A DNA stretch of 64,000 nucleotides from Virgibacillus salexigens (GCF_014905415.1 NZ_BNEO01000001.1:310001-374000), one strand, 5' to 3'. Shown: positions 11,392 to 20,532, numbered from the stretch's first letter. Program-made: numbers and translations. The notes: generated from the letters alone by a model not told the origin.

Positions 11392-11420
11392 TTGATAGAT
11401 ATAAAGAATAGGAGTATTAT
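11392..11420 (+). promoter_or_regulatory. Promoter of tRNA-Thr
   Basis: TTGATA (11392-11397), 17-base spacer, TATTAT (11415-11420), with the tRNA beginning 19 bases after the -10. Confidence 0.65.
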
Positions 11421-11438
11421 AATTCATGTGGAAAATTT

Positions 11439-11511
11439 GCTGGTGTAGCACAGCTGGCAGTGCACTTCACTCGTAATGAAGGGGTCGGAGGTTCGAATCC
11501 TCTCACCAGCA
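11439..11511 (+). tRNA. tRNA-Thr (anticodon CGU)
   Basis: 73-nt cloverleaf: acceptor GCTGGTG/CACCAGC, D stem GCAC/GTGC, anticodon stem CTTCA/TGAAG around loop CTCGTAA, T stem GGAGG/CCTCT with TTCGAAT loop. Anticodon CGT reads ACG. The CCA end is not encoded. A stand-alone gene with its own promoter and terminator. Confidence 0.93.
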
Positions 11512-11531
11512 TCCGATATGCACATTGACAT

Positions 11532-11571
11532 AAAGCGATTCTTGATACTATCAGGAATCGCTTTTTATTTT
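11532..11571 (+). terminator. Terminator of tRNA-Thr
   Basis: 16-bp near-perfect stem beginning AAAGCGATTC and ending GAATCGCTTT, then TTATTTT. Confidence 0.85.
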
Positions 11572-12047
11572 AATTTGTCGACATTTTTTAGTGATTCATA
11601 TTGAACAGAAACTCTTATTAAACAATGAGTTTTTTAATCTATTCATACAACAATAACACAAATCATCCCATTATAATTATTAATTTACAGCTGTGGCTTT
11701 GATAGAAATTAAAATCAAAGGGGAATTACAGCAAAAGAGTAACATTTATGATGCGCTGAAAAATCTGGAGAAGCACTAGGGCAGAATGTTTAACAGAAAA
11801 GAAATTGGGTTAAATAAAAGAGAAGTTATATTTTATCAAATGAGACATAACGACGGGTTTCCTTATCTTGAAAATAAAGTTAAACTTGTTGACTTTACGT
11901 TTATTATAGGAACGATATAAAGTGGTACTAGGAAATGTTATGCCAGTTTGAAAACTCCTATATCTACATGAGCAATATAAATTCAATAAAGTTGAGTATT
12001 CTTTGCACTACCTGTGTTAGTGAATGCCAAGGGAGGAATTATTCAGT
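11572..12047 (+). other. Gene-poor stretch with possible coding remnants
   Basis: No gene I can defend. A 44-codon open frame at 11786-11920 (MFNRKEIGLNKREVIFYQMR onward) lacks a good ribosome site, and a short frame ending at the TAG near 11780 (KIKGELQQKSNIYDALKNLE) looks like a protein C-terminus. Both could be fragments of decayed genes downstream of the tRNA. Confidence 0.4.
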
Positions 12048-12410
12048 ATGATAACAAGAGAAACCATCTTTAAGCACGCCAAAGAAAAATACGGCACATC
12101 ACCTGATTATCCATTTCAAAAATTCCCAAACTATGCAATCTTAAGACATGCATCTAACAAAAAATGGTATGCCCTTATAATGAATGTTCTCCCTAAAAAA
12201 CTAGGACTAGAAGGAAATGAAGAAATAGATGTTCTGAATTTAAAATGCCCTCCTGAAATAATTGATGGTTTAAGAAATGGAAAAAATATTCTACCTGGAT
12301 ATCATATGGATAAAGAAAATTGGATTTCATTTGTTTTAGATCGTACCGACCCAAACGAAGAGGTTTATAACTTAATTGAGCAAAGTTTTAATTTAACCAA
12401 GAAAGAATAA
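12048..12410 (+). CDS. MmcQ/YjbR-family protein
   Basis: 120 residues, typical of the MmcQ/YjbR family (CyaY-like double-wing fold). MITRETIFKHAKEKYGTSPD at the start, then WYALIMNV, then LNLKCPPEIIDGLRNG and the family-typical PGYHMDKENWISFVLD. The ATG at 12048 is preferred to the one at 12024, because AAGGGAGG lies between them. Family members are annotated as possible DNA-binding proteins, but no clear function is established. It stands alone in an otherwise decayed region. Confidence 0.85.
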   Translation: MITRETIFKHAKEKYGTSPDYPFQKFPNYAILRHASNKKWYALIMNVLPKKLGLEGNEEIDVLNLKCPPEIIDGLRNGKNILPGYHMDKENWISFVLDRTDPNEEVYNLIEQSFNLTKKE

Positions 12411-12614
12411 AAAGTTTTTTTAATTAAGGTTTTTCGTCCTATGCCACAATAGGCTAAATTGTTGAATACAGAGTGTTAAAAACCAAATCACGGATACAAT
12501 AATCAAATTGATCATAATACCTCTAATTGAAGGGGCTAAATGGTCAATTTAAACAATTTTTCCTTAGCCCTCTATCAGTACAAAGGGCTATTTTACTGTT
12601 GATTAGGTAAAGGA

Positions 12615-12632
12615 AGGAACCCGTAGGTTCCT
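12615..12632 (-). terminator. Weak hairpin after the Cys-rich gene
   Basis: 7-bp stem AGGAACC/GGTTCCT with a four-base loop, a few bases past the stop at 12641; only a poor T-run follows (TCCTTTACC). Confidence 0.35.
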
Positions 12633-12640
12633 AAAAAATT

Positions 12641-12814
12641 TTAATAGTATCTTCCACAACTCTTGCAATGTTTTTTCTTTTTCTTCTTTTTGCATGGATC
12701 GTCATGATAACAAGGATCGTAGTAATAATCTTCTTCATAACAACAATCATATTTCTTTTTACAGCAATCACAATAGTGGTGATGCTTCTTTTCAAAAGGA
12801 TCATAATAATACAT
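12641..12814 (-). CDS. Small Tyr/Cys/Lys/His-rich protein, unknown function
   Basis: 57 residues beginning MYYYDPFEKKHHHYCDCCKK. It has nine Cys, about twelve Tyr, a run of seven Lys and clustered His, ending HCKSCGRYY. The start at 12814 has GGAGG eight bases upstream; a longer ATG start at 12874 lacks support. The composition resembles small spore-coat or metal-binding proteins of bacilli, but I recognise no specific family. Cys pairs (CDCC, DCC, CKSC) could bind metal or form disulfides. Real gene likely, given the excellent ribosome site and non-random composition. Confidence 0.65.
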   Translation of the reverse strand: MYYYDPFEKKHHHYCDCCKKKYDCCYEEDYYYDPCYHDDPCKKKKKKKHCKSCGRYY

Positions 12815-13529
12815 AAGATAACCCTCCTTTCTTTTACTACATAGTATGAGCGTAAAAGAAAGTTGATTGGACAAGTTTCTTAGTCAAAGAATACAATTTT
12901 TGGTTTAGGATGATCAATATATAGAAATACTATCATTGACTCAAAAGTCTTTAACACCTTTACTCTAGCCCCTCTGTCCTCGCATAGATCAGAAGGGGCT
13001 TAAACATGTAAAGAAAACGTAAAACTTATAAAGATTATCAAATTTAGAGTAGGGAAATTAATAAGTGAGCAGCCCCTTTCCCTAACTATCCCCCAAGTAT
13101 ATTGCGGGGAAAAAAACTTAAAAGGTATCATTAGATGCCTTTTAAGTGCTGCTCATTATACATATACTAGACATTGACGGTTCCTTTTCAACTCGCATCT
13201 TACCAAATTTGTTCACCCTATCATTGAGGATTATTACAACGGATACTCTATGGATCTATGTATATGTGGTTGGCTGTTACTGCAATTTCACTTTGGAAAA
13301 CAGAGAATTATATTCGAAGAATAAAATGGTGATGGCTCCCTTTTTGAAAGGAAATTATCTGACTTAAAAATTTCCTCATTTCTGTCGATAGTAACAATAA
13401 GCCAAAAGCTCTCATCTTCCTAAAGATATAGTATAAAAGGATACTCTCCCTTTCTAATGTATAAAAATTGGTTAAGTCCGTCTAATTTGAAGCGTAAATA
13501 GTAGAAAAAATGATAAGTGAGGTAATACT
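12815..13529. other. Intergenic stretch with inverted repeats
   Basis: No convincing gene. AGCCCCT...AAGGGGCT near 12967-13002 forms a hairpin. A nested structure spans 13064-13157: outer arms TGAGCAGC/GCTGCTCA (13066-13073 and 13148-13155) and an inner 10-bp perfect stem ACTTAAAAGG/CCTTTTAAGT (13116-13125 and 13138-13147). A 73-codon open frame at 13146-13367 has no ribosome site and no recognisable content. Confidence 0.4.
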
Positions 13530-13922
13530 ATGAAAAAAATCACTAGAACTAATCCCGAGTTTATGCCAAAACCAGTAGGAAACTACAGTCACATCACTAG
13601 AGTGCCAAAGGGTGCAGGTTTAGTTGTAACATCAGGCCAAGTAGGAACGGATATGGATGGTAATATTCCTTCAAGTTTAAACGCCCAAATAACAAATACT
13701 TTTGCAAACATGAAAAAGGTACTTGAATCAGAAGGTTTGACTGAAGAAAACGTTATAAAAGTTAATATATGGGCAACAGAGGAAATAGACTGGGATCATT
13801 TATATCCTCAATGGGGTAAGTTATTCGAAACTTCATATCCATCTATGACAGTTGCTTATATTTCTGCTTTAGGATGGCCGGAGTTAAAAATTGAAATCGA
13901 ACTTTGGTGTGCTATAGTATAA
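13530..13922 (+). CDS. RidA/YjgF/UK114-family protein (enamine/imine deaminase-like)
   Basis: 130 residues with the family hallmarks: PKPVGNYSHITRV near the N-terminus, LVVTSGQVGTDMDG, then NMKKVLESEGLTEENVIKVN and PSMTVAYISALGWPELKIEI near the end. True RidA proteins have a conserved Arg in the R-x-[CA]-V-x-V-x-x-L motif; here the matching position reads MTVAYISALGWPELKIEIEL without that Arg, so it is probably not a housekeeping RidA deaminase but another subfamily member. GAGG lies 8 bases from the ATG. Single gene with a hairpin downstream. Confidence 0.85.
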   Translation: MKKITRTNPEFMPKPVGNYSHITRVPKGAGLVVTSGQVGTDMDGNIPSSLNAQITNTFANMKKVLESEGLTEENVIKVNIWATEEIDWDHLYPQWGKLFETSYPSMTVAYISALGWPELKIEIELWCAIV

Positions 13923-13968
13923 TATTATTAAAGCTGTATTATTTTTACATTCACCATAAACATGAAGT

Positions 13969-14001
13969 AAAGCCCCACAAGCGTGAGGGTTGTAGCTTTT
14001 T
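13969..14001 (+). terminator. Terminator after the RidA-like gene
   Basis: Imperfect stem AAAGC...GCTTT with inner CCCCAC/GTGAGGG pairing and a T-run, 47 bases after the stop. Confidence 0.55.
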
Positions 14002-14141
14002 CAACTCTAGCCTTTAAAAGGATAGTTTTCTAAACTTAATTACGTAATTGTTATTATCCATATAAGACACGATCATTTTTGTTTATACTCCTTCGACCGG
14101 TAATATAACCCTTTTCAATTACTCTAGTACTTATAAAATCC

Positions 14142-14167
14142 AAGCTGACTACGGGGGCAGCTTTTTT
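14142..14167 (+). terminator. Terminator-like hairpin in the 13923-14279 gap
   Basis: AAGCTG/CAGCTT stem followed by TTTT. Apart from this and the hairpin at 13969, I see nothing else in the gap. Confidence 0.4.
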
Positions 14168-14279
14168 GTTACAACATTACTTGAATAAACTTAAATATTT
14201 AAACCCTTATAGACGTATTGCCCTATGTTATTATAAACTCTAATAAGTTAACCATGGACAATTTTCTGAGGTGATCGTG

Positions 14280-15170
14280 ATGAAGCGAAAGAACACGGAT
14301 AAAGAAACACATATTATCAAAACAGCTATGAAACTTTTTTCATCGAAAAATTACAACCGAACATCGATGCAAGAGATTGCTAATATTTGTGGAATTTCCA
14401 AAGGAACATTATATATTTATTTTAAATCGAAAGAGGACTTACTTTTACATATTCTCAAGTATTACTTTCATTCGATTGAAGAACAAATTATCGCTCTTGA
14501 ACAGGACACATCCTTGACGGATAAAGATAGATTTATTCGAGAAATTGAAATCAAATTAAATCATTACATGGAGAATCAAGCATTTTATCGACTGCAAATT
14601 CAAGAATTACCAGGATTGTCTGACCAAAACATCTATCAGTTTTTACGACGACAAAATATTGTACAAATTAAACGTATCAAAAATTATTTAATCGCTATAT
14701 ATGGCCAGGAAATTAGTGGTTTTGCAGCGGATGGGGCATTTATTTTGACTGGTATGCTTAAACAATATATGGAACTAATTATGTTAAAACAGCTTCCAAT
14801 CCCTATCAAAAAAGTACTTCCTTTTTTAGTAAAACAAATGGATTTTATCATGGAAGGGGTAAAGCATCAAAAAGTGGAAGCCATTGTAAATAAAAATTTA
14901 TGGGATATATACTTGGAAGATGTGAATCAAGAAGAAGTTAATCCGCTAGAGGTAATTCAACAAATGAAATTGAAACTAAATAAAAGTACGTTTACCGAAG
15001 CAGAAAAGGAAGATGGCATCCAATCCTTATGTATAATGGAAGAAGAACTGATGAAGCTACAACCAAGAGCTGTTATTCTTAGAGGAATGCTTCATAATCT
15101 TAAGAACTATCCATTTCTCGATGAATTACGAATGAAATTAAACAACAACCTGCCATACCAAAAAACATAA
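14280..15170 (+). CDS. TetR-family transcriptional regulator
   Basis: 296 residues. The N-terminal 55 form a TetR helix-turn-helix: IIKTAMKLFSSKNYNRTSMQ, then EIANICGISKGTLYIYFKSKEDLL. The rest is a helical ligand-binding domain, long for the family (about 240 residues). The ATG at 14280 is chosen with GAGGTG 6-7 bases upstream; an in-frame GTG at 14271 overlaps that site. It converges on the P450 gene with a shared terminator. The most economical model is that it represses the ferredoxin-P450 pair, whose promoter region carries a TetR-like palindrome. Confidence 0.88.
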   Translation: MKRKNTDKETHIIKTAMKLFSSKNYNRTSMQEIANICGISKGTLYIYFKSKEDLLLHILKYYFHSIEEQIIALEQDTSLTDKDRFIREIEIKLNHYMENQAFYRLQIQELPGLSDQNIYQFLRRQNIVQIKRIKNYLIAIYGQEISGFAADGAFILTGMLKQYMELIMLKQLPIPIKKVLPFLVKQMDFIMEGVKHQKVEAIVNKNLWDIYLEDVNQEEVNPLEVIQQMKLKLNKSTFTEAEKEDGIQSLCIMEEELMKLQPRAVILRGMLHNLKNYPFLDELRMKLNNNLPYQKT

Positions 15171-15172
15171 AC

Positions 15173-15201
15173 ACCGTGCCAAGGCCAGCCCTTGGCACGG
15201 T
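15173..15201. terminator. Bidirectional terminator between tetR and P450 genes
   Basis: 12-bp perfect stem ACCGTGCCAAGG/CCTTGGCACGGT with a five-base loop, lying between the two convergent stops. Confidence 0.8.
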
Positions 15202-15207
15202 TATTCT

Positions 15208-16440
15208 TTATGAATGTAATTTTAATGGCAGCTGTTTCAAAGACTGACCAGCTGCAGATTCAACTAAATTCTCCTCCAGCTGAAAGGATTCAGTCGGTTC
15301 AATCTTCGAAAATTGGGTTAAAAATGTTTTTAAAGCAATTTTTAATTCTAATCGAGCAAGAGGAGCACCCAAACAAAAATGGGGACCCTTTCCAAACGTC
15401 ATATGCCGTTTATTATTCTCTCGGTGAATATTTAGTGTGAAAGGATCTTCAAATATTGCCTCATCCATATTTGCAGCACTCATCCAAGCAATGACTAAAT
15501 CGCCTTTTTTAAGGTTCACACCTAATAGATTATTGTCCTGTGTCACCGTACGATCCCGCTTAGAAATTTGAAATCGGTAGCGAAGCATTTCTTCAACTGC
15601 CTGAGGTACCAGTTCTAAATCATTACGAAGCTCTTCATATAGTGACGAATCGTCATAAAGTAACGAGTAAAACGTATTTGCCAACATATGGCCAGTCGTT
15701 TCTACCCCTGCACCTAAAAGCGCCATGGTTACGCGGACAATTTCATCATCCGTAAATTGTTCTCCATCTACTTCTGACCTGATAAGATCTGAAATAATAT
15801 CATCGGTAAGATTTATGCGCTTTTCCGCTACGATTGGATAGAGATATTGATAATACTCTTTGGCAGCTATTTGTTTCTTCTCTTCTACTTCTTTGGCATT
15901 TTCCTCCGTGTAAGGTTGGAATATTATATCTACCCAATGCTTAAATTGATCTCTATCTTTAATCGGTACACCAAACAACTCTGCAATTACTAAACTCGGT
16001 AAAGGTGCAGCGAAGGATTGGACGATATCAACGGTGTCCTTCTCCTTTATTTCATCCACAAGTTCGGAAGCGATTCGTTGAATTTGAGGTTCCCAATTTT
16101 TTAAACTTCGTGGTGTAAAAGCTGCTGATAATAACGAACGACGCTTTCGATGGTCTGGAGGATCAACAAAGTTAACATTGACTTTATCTGGGATACTCCC
16201 TTCTTTATTACTTGCTCCAACAGGAATAGTTGTTTTAGCTCCCTCACTAGAGAAGTATTCATAATTACTTAATACTTCCTTTACATCATTATATTTAAAA
16301 ACATTCCATGTTTTCGTTGGTTCATGATAATAAACAGGCTGATTATCAAGCATTTCTTTATACCAAGCTAATGGAAAAAATTCTTCCGACCGTGTACCAA
16401 ATGATTTCACTTCATTTAATAAAACTACCTCTTTATTCAT
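15208..16440 (-). CDS. Cytochrome P450 (class I, bacterial CYP107-like)
   Basis: 410-residue soluble P450 monooxygenase. Heme signature FGKGPHFCLGAPLARLE with axial Cys356; I-helix oxygen-binding segment LLGAGVETTGH; K-helix ExxR in VEEMLRYR. No membrane anchor, so cytosolic. Electrons should come from the ferredoxin encoded 40 bases upstream on the same strand; no ferredoxin reductase is nearby, so a housekeeping one would be used. Start at 16440 has AGGGAG upstream. Substrate unknown; length and motifs fit CYP107/CYP109-type enzymes that act on lipids, steroids or macrolides. Confidence 0.92.
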   Translation of the reverse strand: MNKEVVLLNEVKSFGTRSEEFFPLAWYKEMLDNQPVYYHEPTKTWNVFKYNDVKEVLSNYEYFSSEGAKTTIPVGASNKEGSIPDKVNVNFVDPPDHRKRRSLLSAAFTPRSLKNWEPQIQRIASELVDEIKEKDTVDIVQSFAAPLPSLVIAELFGVPIKDRDQFKHWVDIIFQPYTEENAKEVEEKKQIAAKEYYQYLYPIVAEKRINLTDDIISDLIRSEVDGEQFTDDEIVRVTMALLGAGVETTGHMLANTFYSLLYDDSSLYEELRNDLELVPQAVEEMLRYRFQISKRDRTVTQDNNLLGVNLKKGDLVIAWMSAANMDEAIFEDPFTLNIHRENNKRHMTFGKGPHFCLGAPLARLELKIALKTFLTQFSKIEPTESFQLEENLVESAAGQSLKQLPLKLHS

Positions 16441-16480
16441 AGAGAAGACTCCCTTCGAAATAATTTGTGTAACACAAACG

Positions 16481-16708
16481 TTACTTAAACGGCTGCTCAG
16501 CTACAATAATGGAATCTGTAGGGCATTCTTCTTGAGCTTCTTCCAGCTGCTCTAGTTTTTCTTCCGTAATTGGTGTTACCCCTTCATTTTGATCTACTTT
16601 TACATAGGCCAGTCCTTCTTCATCCAATTCGAAAATTGTTGGAGCTACATCTTCACAGTTTCCACAAGCAATGCAGGTATCTTGATTAACAATTGCATAT
16701 TTTGGCAC
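16481..16708 (-). CDS. Ferredoxin, single [4Fe-4S]-type, P450 partner
   Basis: 75 residues. One cluster-binding set: CIACGNC at residues 12-18 and the distal Cys-Pro in QEECPTDSI near residue 62. The acidic surface ([16 protein letters not shown]) is typical of electron-transfer ferredoxins, and the family resembles Bacillus Fer. GGAGGAGG lies upstream of the ATG. Transcribed first, then the P450 gene 40 bases later, a typical pairing for a bacterial class I system. Confidence 0.9.
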   Translation of the reverse strand: MPKYAIVNQDTCIACGNCEDVAPTIFELDEEGLAYVKVDQNEGVTPITEEKLEQLEEAQEECPTDSIIVAEQPFK

Positions 16709-16752
16709 TGTACCTCCTCCTTTTCCTTCGTAGAACTAAAAAGTTCTATAAA

Positions 16753-16766
16753 TGACTATGTAGTCA
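16753..16766. promoter_or_regulatory. TetR-type palindrome upstream of the ferredoxin-P450 operon
   Basis: TGACTA-TG-TAGTCA, perfect 6-bp arms with a 2-base gap, 45 bases ahead of the ferredoxin start. A second perfect palindrome, GATTAT-C-ATAATC (16773-16785), lies just beyond it. Either could be the operator of the convergent TetR protein; the second also loosely resembles a Fur half-site pair. Confidence 0.5.
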
Positions 16767-16785
16767 ATTAAAGATTATCATAATC

Positions 16786-16987
16786 AATAATTTCCAATCA
16801 ATGGTAATTTAGTAGGGTTCAAAAAATATACTAGAGTAAGGATGAATCTAAAACTGATTCCTATTTATTAGATAGCAAAAGTGTTAAAAGTTGTAGTAAC
16901 GATTCCTCTCATAATTTATTTCTCTGTTAAAGAATTTCAACATTCCTTCCATTGGCCTATTTATTAATCTTCACTCTAAAAAACAAA
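16786..16987. other. Unassigned part of the 16709-17040 gap
   Basis: AT-rich spacer between the ferredoxin control region and the purU terminator. I see no gene or structured element in it. Confidence 0.4.
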
Positions 16988-17019
16988 AAAGCTTGTAAAG
17001 AAGAATCTTTACAAGCTTT
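16988..17019 (-). terminator. Terminator of purU
   Basis: 14-bp perfect stem AAAGCTTGTAAAGA/TCTTTACAAGCTTT, followed on the minus strand by TTTGTTTTTT. Confidence 0.85.
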
Positions 17020-17040
17020 CTATAACATACAGTTGTTTAT

Positions 17041-17940
17041 CTAAAACACAATGGTTTTATTATCATGAACAATAATACGATCATCTAAGTGCCACTTTAC
17101 TGCTTTTGCTAAAACCGTACGTTCAATTGTCTGACCAATCTTTTTCATATCTTTACTGTTATCTCGATGATCAACCCGACCAATATCTTGTTCGATGATT
17201 GGCCCCTCATCCAAGTCGTTCGTAACATAATGAGAAGTAGCGCCAATCATCTTCACCCCACGTTGGTAGGCACGTTCGTAAGGTTTCGCACCAACAAACG
17301 CAGGTAAAAATGAATGATGTATATTGATAATTTGACTTTTATACTTATCGACAAAATCGCTAGTGAGAATTTGCATATACCTTGCTAAAATAATAAAGTC
17401 AATCTGATAAGTTTCCATTAATTCCAACTGCTTTTTCTCCACTTCTTTTCGAATCGATTTATTTGCAGGAATATAATAGAACGGGATACCTAGTGCCTCT
17501 ACTGTCTCACGGGAGGACTCATGATTACTAATAACTAAAGCAATATTAGCCATTAAATCTCCGCTTTGATATTCCCATAATAATTCCAATAAACAATGTG
17601 GTTCATTTGAAACAAAGATAGCCATATTTTTTAATTGGCTCACATAAAGCAGCTTCCAATCCATATCAAATTGGGTAGCAATAGGTTGAAATTCTGCTTC
17701 TAATATTGCTGCTTTTGTGTTTAAATCTGGACATTCAAACTCAACTCGCATAAAAAACTGTCCACCCTCTGGATTGATGGTATACTGATCAGACGCAATG
17801 ATATTAGCGTCATGGTTATATAGGAATTCTGAAATCGCAGCGACTATTCCTGGCTGGTCTGGGCATTTAATTAGGAAGCGTGCTTTATTTAAATGAGCTT
17901 CTTTAAATTGGTCAATACTTTCTTTCATATAGTGATTCAT
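17041..17940 (-). CDS. purU: Formyltetrahydrofolate deformylase PurU
   Basis: Hydrolyses 10-formyl-tetrahydrofolate to formate and tetrahydrofolate, balancing one-carbon pools. 299 residues. An N-terminal ACT domain (about 15-95; KARFLIKCPDQPGIVAAISE) precedes a formyltransferase-like domain with INIHHSFLPAF, ATSHYVTNDLDEGPII and the catalytic Asn-His-Asp layout. The ATG at 17940 is preferred because AGAGG is 10 bases away; the one at 17949 sits on top of it. Single gene with its own terminator. Confidence 0.93.
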   Translation of the reverse strand: MNHYMKESIDQFKEAHLNKARFLIKCPDQPGIVAAISEFLYNHDANIIASDQYTINPEGGQFFMRVEFECPDLNTKAAILEAEFQPIATQFDMDWKLLYVSQLKNMAIFVSNEPHCLLELLWEYQSGDLMANIALVISNHESSRETVEALGIPFYYIPANKSIRKEVEKKQLELMETYQIDFIILARYMQILTSDFVDKYKSQIINIHHSFLPAFVGAKPYERAYQRGVKMIGATSHYVTNDLDEGPIIEQDIGRVDHRDNSKDMKKIGQTIERTVLAKAVKWHLDDRIIVHDNKTIVF

Positions 17941-18115
17941 AGAAAACATACCTCTACATTTCTTTTTAGTTAATACTCTATGTTACCATAACGAAGAAAG
18001 TCAAGAAAAGATAAACTACAAATTAGAGAGCATTATAGTTGTAAATAGTGTCATTATTTATTACAATATCTTTTGTTGGATTCTTTAGTTTAACATAGAT
18101 TCATAGAGCTGATTT

Positions 18116-18208
18116 GGAGAAATACCCAAGTCTGGCTGAAGGGGACGCACTCGAAATGCGTTAGGGCGTGCAAGCGTCGCGTGGGTTCAAATCCCACTTT
18201 CTCCTCCA
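18116..18208 (+). tRNA. tRNA-Ser (anticodon CGA)
   Basis: 93 nt including an encoded CCA. Acceptor GGAGAAA/TTTCTCC, anticodon stem ACGCA/TGCGT around CTCGAAA, a long variable arm (GGCG/CGTC) and T stem GTGGG/CCCAC, the class II form of serine tRNAs. Anticodon CGA reads TCG. The base before CCA is T, whereas the bacterial serine tRNAs I recall have G there. Confidence 0.92.
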
Positions 18209-18241
18209 TAATTTATACAAATATCGTAAATGTACGAAATG

Positions 18242-18268
18242 AAAGGTACTCTTGATGGGTACCTTTTT
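18242..18268 (+). terminator. Terminator of tRNA-Ser
   Basis: 8-bp stem AAAGGTAC/GTACCTTT followed by a T-run. Confidence 0.7.
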
Positions 18269-18376
18269 ACGTAAATATCTTTCCTTCCTTATTAATTCCT
18301 GTTGCTAAATGAAGGTTTTACTTGTTTGGAAACCTTTTATTTCGTGTATAGTGTGAATAGGAAGGAAGTGTTTACA

Positions 18377-20422
18377 ATGCCAAACCAGTTGCAAAAGGAA
18401 AAATCACCTTACTTATTACAGCATAAGGATAACCCGGTTCAATGGTATCCTTGGGGCGAAGAGGCTTTTCAACTTGCCAAAAAACAGGGGAAGCCCATTT
18501 TTCTTTCAATCGGATACAGTACTTGCCATTGGTGTCATGTTATGGCGCATGAATCATTTGAAGATGCTGAGGTTGCCTCCATTCTCAATGATAAATATAT
18601 CGCGATTAAAGTAGATCGAGAAGAACGACCAGATATTGACTCGATTTATATGAAGGTATGTCAAATGATGACAAGGCATGGGGGTTGGCCCTTATCCATC
18701 TTCATGACACCAGATAAAATTCCGTTCTATGCAGGAACTTATTTTCCCAAACATAAAAAATATGGGATGCCAGGGTTTGTTAATATCCTACAACAACTCT
18801 ATCGCAAATTTAAACAAGATCCGGAGCATATAGACGAAGTAACAGAGAGTGTCGAACAAGCTCTTAAACAAAGTCTTGGCTCAAAAAGCAACAATCGTAT
18901 GTCCAAAGAACATATAAACCAAGCATTTCAACAACTTGGCAAAAGCTTCGACTTTGTACATGGTGGGTTTGGACAAGCTCCCAAATTTCCAATGCCACAA
19001 AATTTATTATTTTTACTCAGATATGCTTATTTTTCTAATAACAGTGCTGCTTTAAAAATTACCGAAAAATCACTTCAATCCATGGGCTCTGGTGGGATCT
19101 ATGATCATATTGGCTTCGGATTTGCTCGATATGCTACCGATGAGCAATGGCTCATCCCTCATTTTGAAAAGATGTTATATGATAATGCACTTTTGCTAAT
19201 TGCATATACAGAAGCCTATCAACTTACGCAACGTCCCTATTACAAGAATATTAGTGATCAGCTAATTACGTTTATCTTGCGTGAAATGACCACCAAAGAT
19301 GGGGCGTTTTATTCAGCTATTGATGCGGATTCAGAAGGTATAGAAGGAAAATACTATGTCTGGGATTATCAAGAAATTATCGACATACTTGGGGAAAAAC
19401 TTGGTGACATCTATACAAGATGCTATGATATTACACCAGAAGGTAATTTTGAAGGAAAAAACATACCGAATTTGATTGAAGCTAATATCGAACAACTGGC
19501 TTCAGAACTGAAACTCCCAGAAAAGATGATCATGAATAAATTAGAAACAGCCAGACAAGCTCTTTTTACGGAAAGACAAAAACGTGTATATCCCCATGTG
19601 GACGATAAAATACTAACCAGCTGGAATGGCTTCATGATTGCTGCATTTGCTAAAGCCGGCAAAGCTTTTCAAAACCAAAATTATATCGCTACATCTGAGA
19701 AAGCAATATCTTTTATAGAGGATCATTTAATTGATCATGGTCGCTTGATGGCCAGGTATCGTGATGGGGATACAAGATATCCAGCTTATATTGATGACTA
19801 TGCTTTTCTGTTATGGGGCTATATCGAGCTATATGAAGCGACATTTAAGCTTGCTTATTTACAACAAGCAAAACAGCTAGCAGATCAAATGCTTGCATTA
19901 TTTTGGGATAGGGAAAATGGTGGTTTCTACTTTACTGGTGAAGATAGTGAAGCATTAATTGCTAGAGATAAGGAAGTATATGATGGTGCAATTCCATCTG
20001 GGAATAGTGTTGCAGCTGTTATGCTAGCTCGTATCGGCTACTTAACAGGTAACACCACTTATCTCGACCATGTAGAAGAAATGTTTTATACGTTTTATGA
20101 GGATATCGAAAGGCAAGCATCTGCTAGCCCCTTCTTTATTCAAAGCCTTCTACTTATTGACAAACCTACAAAAGAAGTCGTCGTAATTGGATCAGATACC
20201 GACCCAAAAAAACAAGCGTTTCTACAACAATTACAAGAAATGTTCTTACCTGATGTATCTGTCTTATCGCTCGAAAACAAAGAGCAAGCAAAAGGAATTG
20301 CTGACTTTGCAACAGCTTATGAGCAAATCAACGACGCCACAACCATCTATATATGCGAGAATTTTGCTTGTAAGCAGCCGACAACAGATTTAGCTGAGGC
20401 TTTAAAAGCAATTACAAGTTAA
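18377..20422 (+). CDS. DUF255 thioredoxin-fold protein (YyaL / spermatogenesis-associated 20 family)
   Basis: 681 residues from ATG 18377 ([20 protein letters not shown]), with AGGAAG upstream. Residues 1-165 are the DUF255 thioredoxin-like domain with STCHWCHVM, Cys50 and Cys53 forming the C-x-x-C. The rest is an alpha/alpha-barrel glycan-enzyme-like domain ([45 protein letters not shown]). This architecture is found from bacteria to animals; its reaction is not established. Single gene after tRNA-Ser. A longer in-frame start at 18302 lacks a ribosome site. Confidence 0.9.
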   Translation: MPNQLQKEKSPYLLQHKDNPVQWYPWGEEAFQLAKKQGKPIFLSIGYSTCHWCHVMAHESFEDAEVASILNDKYIAIKVDREERPDIDSIYMKVCQMMTRHGGWPLSIFMTPDKIPFYAGTYFPKHKKYGMPGFVNILQQLYRKFKQDPEHIDEVTESVEQALKQSLGSKSNNRMSKEHINQAFQQLGKSFDFVHGGFGQAPKFPMPQNLLFLLRYAYFSNNSAALKITEKSLQSMGSGGIYDHIGFGFARYATDEQWLIPHFEKMLYDNALLLIAYTEAYQLTQRPYYKNISDQLITFILREMTTKDGAFYSAIDADSEGIEGKYYVWDYQEIIDILGEKLGDIYTRCYDITPEGNFEGKNIPNLIEANIEQLASELKLPEKMIMNKLETARQALFTERQKRVYPHVDDKILTSWNGFMIAAFAKAGKAFQNQNYIATSEKAISFIEDHLIDHGRLMARYRDGDTRYPAYIDDYAFLLWGYIELYEATFKLAYLQQAKQLADQMLALFWDRENGGFYFTGEDSEALIARDKEVYDGAIPSGNSVAAVMLARIGYLTGNTTYLDHVEEMFYTFYEDIERQASASPFFIQSLLLIDKPTKEVVVIGSDTDPKKQAFLQQLQEMFLPDVSVLSLENKEQAKGIADFATAYEQINDATTIYICENFACKQPTTDLAEALKAITS

Positions 20423-20532
20423 ACATAAAAGAATCATTTCATTTAGAATTACGTTCACATAAATTCATCTAATCTATTATTTCCTGATTTCATGCTATAA
20501 TTGGATTAGTTTAACAAAGGGAGTAATTAAGA

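Noticed and set aside
13146-13367. 73-codon open frame on the plus strand
   Set aside because: No ribosome site, no recognisable sequence, and it starts inside an inverted repeat.
11439-14270. Genomic island integrated at tRNA-Thr
   Set aside because: No integrase and no duplicated tRNA 3' end were found downstream; decay alone does not prove an island.
16773-16785. Fur box upstream of the ferredoxin gene
   Set aside because: GATTAT-C-ATAATC is palindromic but mismatches the 7-1-7 Fur consensus at several positions; not called as Fur.
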